Assembly (NCBI GenBank): GCA_020746875.1
Contig: JAGTJL010000014.1
Span: 1,488,001 to 1,552,000, forward strand
DNA length: 64,000 nucleotides
Source of the DNA: Rhexocercosporidium sp. MPI-PUGE-AT-0058
Lineage: Eukaryota > Ascomycota > Leotiomycetes > Helotiales
Direction of reading: 5' to 3'
Below, in pieces: positions 59,301-64,000 of this stretch; the first letter of the stretch is position 1, and each line of letters opens with the position of its first letter. The notes under the pieces were generated by a model. The model saw only the letters and a program-made list of their open reading frames with translations. It was not told the DNA's origin and did no database searches. The translations under genes and the position numbers were made by a program.

Positions 59301-61684
59301 CTCCCAAATGCTAAGCTTGTTCGCGATTGCGTGCAGTCTGGGAGCGATCCTAAGGATCTTAACCTAGGCTGCGGCGAAGTCAAGAATAATGCTAGCAACA
59401 GTGGAAAGAAGGGTCAGGACTCTTCATCCCAGCACTGTCTTCACGTTTTATTTGCTTTCCGGTTCAATTTTCTGGTTTCTGTAATTTTTCTGTTCTGTGC
59501 TATTTCCCGGGGGTGTGTGTTGATCAAAGTCTGGAGATCGGCGCTTGCTTCGGAAGTGACGCGACAGTCTCGGCTCTCATATGGCAAATGGCCGTCCCGA
59601 TCAAAAAGGACATCCAAGCCATCCGTACTGCTCGTACCAACAACGTTGACATCCAGACGATCACTCTCCCAACTCTCAGCTGCAAGGGTCAGGGTCACAT
59701 CTCAGCACCTTTCTGCACTGGGTTTCTTGCTGCTGTTCTAGCTTTTGCATCTTCATTTTGGACGTACACTCATTTTCTTCCAGAAATCGCTGAATGGTTC
59801 GGAAGCGATGCTACCTCTGGTGGTATTCGCTTCCAATTCTCCACCAGAATCAAGAAGGACCTTGACGCTCTTCGTGATGGTCGAGCCAACGGTGTTGATT
59901 GCAAGGACATCGCACTCCCAAGTCTCGCTGGTCAAGCAGGCAAAGGTCCACCTCAAATTTCTTTTCACAGCACATTTTCGTTTCCACATACACCACCTGG
60001 CGGTTTTCTGATGTCCATTTCTAGAGATGGCAGCTATCATGGGCAGTGATGTCACTCCTAACGGGCTCAAATTCCAGTTCACAGACTGCATCAAGCCGAT
60101 GGGCAAGAAGCAGCAAGAGATGAGATCTGTGGGCCTAGATCCCAAGGACATCGATCTTGACAGCCTCTATAGCGCCAAGAGCGGTGGCAAAACTGGTCGA
60201 AGTCAGATTGACATTTCCCGTTCTACTCTTCCTTCCCCTTCTCCGCACTGCACATAATCTCCACACACATACTTGCCAAGCGTTTTGGGCACCTTATTGA
60301 TTGGGATACACAGACATCAGCAAGTACTTTGGCAGGGATAGCACCAAGGGTGGCATTGAATTCCAATTCCGTACTATCAAGGCCGACGCCAAGCGTCAAA
60401 TGGCCTGCTACAATGCTGGCGGTGATCCTCAAACCCTAGGCATCGGCTCCGGTGCCGTCAAGGGTGGTGATTCTGGTCAGAACTTTTGCTTCTTAATTTC
60501 TTTCCTTCAAGCATAACCGCATATGTCTTTGTTTCTGATGATCATGCGTTGATATTGACGTCTTAGCAGCTATTGCTCATTACATGGCTGATGGCACAAC
60601 TGATGTTGCATTGGAGCACCGTTTCCGTCCTATCAAGAAGGAAGCAGGGACTCTCAAATGTGCTTACAGCTTGCCCTGTTCTTTTCTTCCCCTTCGATTT
60701 TTCATTTTCTACACATACAGCAGGAGTTTGGATTTTCTTGCACCCGATTTTTGAAATTGACTTCCCTCCAGAAATTGCTCGTCGGATGCGCGATGGCACT
60801 ACAGCAACTGCATTACAGCACCGCTTCAGGCCTATCAAGAAAGAGGCGGATGCTATGAATGCTGGTAGCCAGCGCCCCTGCCCACTCTTCACAGTCCAGC
60901 CCATTTCAATCTGTCCTACCATACCATACCATCTCATTTTGTCCACTCTTCCCCGTCATCAAACCACACAAATTCTCAAAAGAAGACACTCGCTAACTAT
61001 TCTATAGCCATCGCTGGTCAATACGGAGATGGCGTCACTGGTAAGGCTGTATCAACCTATTTCGAGCGCGCGCGCAAGGAACCTCATTGGAACTTAACTA
61101 AATCTTTTGCAGACAACGGTGGTGGATCAGCCAAGAAGACTCCCGTCAAGCGTACCCCAAAGAAGAAGGCTGCTGCTATCAAGGGCGAGGATGGAGATGA
61201 TGATGAGAGCATGCCAAGCACCCCGTCCAAGTCCGCTTTGAACAAGGTCAAGGGAAGCAGGGTTACGAAGGTATGTCTCGACTCTCTAGCTGTGTAAGAT
61301 CGGGGGTAGCAATGCTTCCCTTCAAGATAGCCCCTTCTTCTATATTGGACACTCATGCTTATTTTTCTTTTCAATCAGACTATCACTACTCCACGCCGCG
61401 GTGCCGCTTCCAAGGTAATCAACTATCAAGAGTTAGAGGACGACGAGGAGACCGGCCTACAGGGAACTCCCAAGGTTGAGATGTCCGACGACGACATTTC
61501 TTCCCCCCACTACGGCAACGGTAACGGCGCTGTTCAATCCATCCACAATGGTAACGGCTATGCCTCCAACGGTCACTCTGGCAATGGTTATTCTAACGGA
61601 TATACCAATGACAACGATGGCTTCGAGGACGATGACGTTGCTGGTCACGAAGTTTACTTCGAGGCCGTTGATGACGAGATCTAG
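56356..61684 (+). CDS. Tandem-exon gene with about 18 repeated HTH-like modules
   Basis: Exon 1 (56356-56443) is unique and starts MPNWKSYESSVRLLSAIIAA. Exons 2-19 are modules listed separately. Exon 19 continues after a 72-nt possible intron into a Lys-rich tail (61113-61270: AKKTPVKRTPKKKAAA, then acidic). Exon 20 (61379-61684) is acidic, with Asn/Gly-rich repeats (HNGNGYASNGHSGNGYSNG), and ends at TAG. Every module exon is a multiple of three and phase 1 at both ends. The shared core reads roughly [DE]-I-A-x-x-[FY]-G-x-D-x-T-x-x-[AGS]-I-x-x-x-F, then K-x-x-x-K-x-I-x-D, then G-G-D-P-K-D-[LI]. It looks like a three-helix, helix-turn-helix-type fold. I recall fungal proteins with the same head and tail around one such domain; the array is the novelty. 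If all exons were joined there would be about 1,098 residue positions with internal stops, so some exons must be skipped. DNA binding is inference. Confidence 0.75.
56570..56740 (+). repeat. Module 1 (exon 2)
   Basis: 57 codons, DVARYYGDGAKYKSVWDRMN then AGQDPFAVPL. The following 108-nt intron is a multiple of three and free of stops, so its retention would keep the frame. Donor GTATTC. Confidence 0.85.
56849..57028 (+). repeat. Module 2 (exon 3)
   Basis: 60 codons, DISARFGGDCTKSAIENRFR then NGVDPITLNIGD and a Gly-rich linker. The best match to the consensus core. Donor GTTAGG, acceptor CTAG. Confidence 0.85.
57152..57310 (+). repeat. Module 3 (exon 4), carries an in-frame stop
   Basis: 53 codons with TAG as the third codon (57157-57159), where other modules have an Ala codon, as in EIA. 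The rest is intact: CFGSDATTSAVQHAVQRQVR, then GGDPKDLDL. The donor is GC (GCAAGT). It must be skipped, or it truncates the product. Confidence 0.8.
57416..57550 (+). repeat. Module 4 (exon 5)
   Basis: 45 codons, EIARCFGTDVTPKAVNHVFS then SGGDPQDLAQ. Close sibling of module 3, also with a GC donor (GCAAGT). It lacks the usual linker. Confidence 0.85.
57650..57817 (+). repeat. Module 5 (exon 6)
   Basis: 56 codons, EIVACYGSTTTKMGLQTHIL then LIEGVRTGNPGK. Near-sibling of module 6 by its distinctive tail. Donor GTTAGG. Confidence 0.85.
57903..58070 (+). repeat. Module 6 (exon 7)
   Basis: 56 codons, DIVRFYGSHCTKSALKNHFD then LIEGVRPGNPGK. The last base is A rather than G, so the codon formed with module 7 is AAA (Lys). 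The 81-nt intron that follows is stop-free and a multiple of three. Confidence 0.85.
58152..58331 (+). repeat. Module 7 (exon 8)
   Basis: 60 codons, VARCYGKSVNGKAIRNFFD then GGDPEELQL and a linker with a five-Gly run. Donor GTCAGA. Confidence 0.85.
58424..58612 (+). repeat. Module 8 (exon 9)
   Basis: 63 codons, the longest unit, with an extra DDPN at its start: AETAKCFGDGLKGHALSMHF then RGEDPAKTVPVG. Donor GTTAGA. Confidence 0.82.
58694..58867 (+). repeat. Module 9 (exon 10)
   Basis: 58 codons, EMVKYFGSDATPGSIKIAMF then GGDCKDLILIGDVK. The intron that follows (84 nt) is stop-free and a multiple of three. Donor GTCAGA. Confidence 0.85.
58952..59128 (+). repeat. Module 10 (exon 11)
   Basis: 59 codons, DIVKHFDTTTNRDAIRMAIA then GGNPMDLNIG. 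Similar to modules 9 and 11 (NVKLV block). Donor GTCAGA. Confidence 0.85.
59233..59412 (+). repeat. Module 11 (exon 12)
   Basis: 60 codons, ELAKHFGSDTTQGGITKMFS then SGSDPKDLNLG. Donor GTCAGG. Confidence 0.85.
59535..59687 (+). repeat. Module 12 (exon 13), acceptor lost
   Basis: 51 codons, IGACFGSDATVSALIWQMAV then NNVDIQTITLPTL. The bases before the expected start are CTGG (59531-59534) instead of an AG acceptor. Nearby AAAG and GGAG acceptors would put it out of phase. The exon probably cannot be used normally. Confidence 0.75.
59784..59945 (+). repeat. Module 13 (exon 14)
   Basis: 54 codons, EIAEWFGSDATSGGIRFQFS then NGVDCKDIALPSL. The 96-nt intron before it is stop-free and a multiple of three. 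Donor GTCCAC. Confidence 0.85.
60025..60195 (+). repeat. Module 14 (exon 15)
   Basis: 57 codons, EMAAIMGSDVTPNGLKFQFT then GLDPKDIDLDSL. Groups with modules 12 and 13. Donor GTCGAA. Confidence 0.85.
60314..60475 (+). repeat. Module 15 (exon 16)
   Basis: 54 codons, DISKYFGRDSTKGGIEFQFR then GGDPQTLGIG. Ends with G in phase 1. Donor GTCAGA. Confidence 0.85.
60570..60659 (+). repeat. Module 16 (exon 17), short form
   Basis: 30 codons, AIAHYMADGTTDVALEHRFR then PIKKEAGTLK. It lacks the GGDPKDL tail. The donor GTGCTT leaves a T, so joining to module 17 makes TAA. Joining to exon 19 makes TCC (Ser). The donor choice is uncertain. Confidence 0.7.
60772..60864 (+). repeat. Module 17 (exon 18), short form
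   Basis: 31 codons, EIARRMRDGTTATALQHRFR then PIKKEADAMN. Close sibling of module 16, also without the GGDPKDL tail. Donor GTAGCC. Confidence 0.82.
61008..61112 (+). repeat. Module 18 (exon 19), with a 72-nt optional intron
   Basis: Bases 61008-61040 encode AIAGQYGDGVTG. The next 72 nt (61041-61112) have a good donor (GTAAGG), a branch TTAACTAA and acceptor GCAG. They are also stop-free, a multiple of three, and encode KAVSTYFERARKEP, which is the missing second half of the module. Splicing and retention both keep the frame. Confidence 0.72.
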
Positions 61685-63370
61685 ATCTCCCCTCGGGAAA
61701 TCTATCTTGAAGCCCCACCCATCTTGTCTTCTCATCACATCTTCCCTCGCGAGATTTGCCGCGCCTTCAAACACCCCGACATTTCCTCGATCGATGAACA
61801 GAAATCTGGACGGTCTTCAAACTCGCTTGTACAACACCAACAAAACAACACCCCCTGGACCAACAATTGCACATCCAACACGTTTTCCTTGGCTCTTTCC
61901 CCTGTTTTTCCCCCCTCCGCACCGCAAAAACTTCGCAATAAAAATGGGCGCGCGTGGCGTGGCGTTCAGGTTTGCTTTTTTTCAATGATGCTTGCTACGA
62001 TACGAATATTACGACAAAAATCCTCCTCTTGGCATCGACATCTCCATCGCCTCATTCCACACTCTCCATCATACGACGCAACACAATACGGAGGATCTTC
62101 ATATTTCGACAACGCGGTGATTCGTGATCTGGGATTAACTTCTTGAATCCTCGTCTGCTTCTTTCTTCGGAGAGGTGGATGGGAGAGTTACGGTTTCCGA
62201 ATTCGAGGTGCTTCCTTTTGTGCTTTGAGTGGTTGCAGTTGGGATTTGGGTTGCTGATGGTTTTTTTGCTTTGCTTCTCTCTTTCTTTCCTTGTGGATTG
62301 ATTGATTGATTGATTGACGGGATGGATGGTTACTCACTCTTGCACACACTTCATTCGCATTCCACTTCACATTCTCTTGTGCGGCTCGCTTTGCTTGCCT
62401 TCATAGATGCACGGATTGCTGGATTGATAGAAGGATTGATCGGTAGCTAGACAGAGGGATGTTTCATACTCGGAAGACTTCTCGATGGGACCTTGGTGAG
62501 AAGAATCTCGTTGGGGCGGGCGGACTTGTATTTGCTTCTACTCATTTCTGCTCTTTTCTTTCCCTTTCTTTGGGTGTTGCTTGCGTTGGGTGGGGAGTTA
62601 TCTCTGGATGGATGGAGGGATGGATGCTTCGACTTGAAGCTTTCCTTTGATAGACGGATGGGATGGATAGTTGTCAGAGATGATGATTACTACTACTACT
62701 AGAGGAATGCGAGAAATGCAAATGAAAATGCTCTTCTACTAAACGGTTTTGATATGCGGAAATGTGATTTGATGATGCGAGGTAAGTAATGATACTTGTG
62801 ATTGAGAGCTTCATTTTTCGCTTCTGCTACAGTAGGTCTGGATATGTATCTGGAATTATATCTGGAGGTGTATTCCTATTCCGGAAGTTGGAGTCATTTC
62901 TTGACGGACAGGCTCAATGGCTCTCTTTAGGTACTGTACTGCCTGATTGTTGGTCGTTAGTAATTATGCTCGAGACTGGAATTGCCTTGGCTGGATTTGA
63001 GTTGAGTTGAATTAATTGACTTCGCAGTTTCCGATTTCGAACTCGCTTTCGGCATGCGTGGGTATTCAGCTAGAATGGTTATCGATTCGCATCTAGGCCT
63101 GGTAGGTTTGAAGTTCAAGCTTTACGTATTGCTTTTGGAATATTGGCAAACTCCATTCGCCTCGCTTACTCTTGTACTAAATAGTCTTACTCTTACAAAA
63201 GGTCGATTCGATGCTATACTTGCTCTCAAGAAGATCGAAGCCGCCTCTATTTGGTACCGATCAACCCCAGAACCTGCTTGTAGTCTCAACTGCGTAGCCC
63301 GCTGCCCCCCAAATCCCATGCTCCAAATTACCCTTGTAGCCGATCCCAGCCAAGATCCCCGAACCATACT
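61685..63370. other. 3' region of the tandem-exon gene and convergent spacer
   Basis: Probable long 3' untranslated region (CT-rich to about 62000, then GA/TT-rich simple sequence) and the 3' flank of the MTHFR gene. No supported gene. Confidence 0.5.
62296..62317. repeat. (GATT)n microsatellite
   Basis: Five and a half GATT units. GGATG-rich imperfect repeats lie further on near 62605-62680. Confidence 0.9.
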
Positions 63371-64000
63371 TTACTTCAGCAGTAGCTCCCACAACCCCTC
63401 CCTCTCAACATACCCATGATGAATAATATTAACCAACCAATACCCCTCTCGACATCCATCCACCACCCTCTTACTCACGCTCCTAGCAGGATACACGCGT
63501 CCCCACTCGCCCCAGATCCCAAACGCCTCTTCCGCCCATGCCCGGAAACTAACCTCCTCGATAATTGTCGGCGTGATGATCTCCTTGCCGGGAAACGCAC
63601 CCCAAGTCACAGCATTTGTGCTGCCACTGCCACTACCAGCATCTTCAGGGGAGTTAGGCGAGGATGAGAGGAAGGATCCGGATGCGTTGGACGCGTACCA
63701 TGATATGGTGGGTGCGACAGATGGGGATGTGAGTTTAGCGTGGAGGGTTTCCCAATCTCCTACCGGGATGAAAAGTTCCACAAACGCTTTCTGGAAGACA
63801 AACCCGTTCTTCGGGCCCCAGCCGAAGATAGGGTCGGTGGACTTCAGGCCATTGACAGCAGGTTGGGACGCTACCGTCCACCAGCCTTTCTGGTTGAGTT
63901 TCAGGAGCTGCGATTTGATCGTGTTTGTTTCCTCGTTAAGACCTTCTTCGCTCCAGGGCAGAGCGGAGATGGACCCTTCGATATGCCGGATGAAGAGAGA
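63371..64000 (-). CDS. Methylenetetrahydrofolate reductase, C-terminal part
   Basis: The frame enters from the right edge and runs without interruption to the stop at 63371, about 209 codons. Recognisable blocks are SEEGLNEET, LNQKGWWTVASQPAVNG, DPIFGWGPKNGFVFQKAFVE, VTWGAFPGKEIITPTIIEEVSF and EGYWLVNIIHHGYVE followed by LWELL. These belong to the C-terminal regulatory half of eukaryotic MTHFR, which makes 5-methyl-THF for methionine synthesis and binds S-adenosylmethionine in this half. The catalytic N-terminal half lies outside the window. Fungi have two paralogues (met12/met13 types), and this part alone does not decide which one this is. Confidence 0.9.
   Translation of the reverse strand, partial: SLFIRHIEGSISALPWSEEGLNEETNTIKSQLLKLNQKGWWTVASQPAVNGLKSTDPIFGWGPKNGFVFQKAFVELFIPVGDWETLHAKLTSPSVAPTISWYASNASGSFLSSSPNSPEDAGSGSGSTNAVTWGAFPGKEIITPTIIEEVSFRAWAEEAFGIWGEWGRVYPARSVSKRVVDGCREGYWLVNIIHHGYVEREGLWELLLK

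Overview
This 64 kb window comes from the nuclear genome of a filamentous ascomycete, most likely a Leotiomycete-type fungus. The lineage is inferred from gene content and intron style; no database was searched. The genes are split by short introns, mostly 45-110 nt, with GT donors, CTAAC/CTGAC branch sites and YAG acceptors. The contents are typical of such fungi: secreted peptidases and glycoside hydrolases, an AzgA purine permease, a DHA1 drug transporter, a questin-oxidase-like protein and a GPI-anchored cysteine-rich protein. I saw no intact transposon, tRNA, rRNA or CRISPR array. Exon borders were placed by hand from splice signals and reading-frame continuity.

Layout, left to right. 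1-7 kb: a low-complexity protein of unknown function (-) and a PhoD-like metallophosphatase (-). 7.4-12.2 kb: a secreted carboxylesterase (-) divergent from a questin-oxidase-like protein (+). 12.2-16.7 kb: two secreted acid peptidases in divergent orientation, an A1 aspartic peptidase (-) and an S53 sedolisin (+). 17-24 kb: an MFS transporter (+), Tim22 (-) and a membrane-anchored GH16 glucanase (-). A gene-poor stretch of about 3.7 kb follows. 27.7-37 kb: an AzgA permease (+), a DNA-ligase-IV-like protein without a catalytic core (-), a DUF4048-type protein (+) and an FMN-dependent 2-hydroxyacid dehydrogenase (-). 39-48.5 kb: a GPI protein (-), an 834-aa membrane protein (+), a UPF0658 Golgi-type membrane protein (-), a stretch of possibly decayed coding sequence and a secreted protein (-). 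50-54.4 kb: a DUF3716 zinc-finger-like protein (-), a GH128-like hydrolase (+) and an Any1-type PQ-loop protein (+). 56.4-61.7 kb: the tandem-exon gene. The last 630 bases hold the 3' end of a methylenetetrahydrofolate reductase gene (-).

The outstanding feature is the tandem-exon gene at 56356-61684 (+). A unique first exon and a unique acidic/basic tail flank about 18 consecutive modules. Nearly every module is one exon of 90-189 nt, and every one begins and ends in phase 1, so any module can be skipped or joined without breaking the frame. Modules share a helix-turn-helix-like core of about 45 residues, and the introns between them also look alike. Several modules carry lesions or splice features that only make sense if they are skipped or chosen: an in-frame TAG in module 3, a lost acceptor in module 12, and a module 16/17 junction that makes a stop. 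Splice donors in the array are mostly non-consensus (GTCAGA, GTTAG, GC). The arrangement suggests combinatorial or mutually exclusive splicing, or a rapidly expanding and decaying domain array. Long-read RNA would settle which.

Most other genes are ordinary housekeeping, transport and secretion functions and do not form an obvious cluster.
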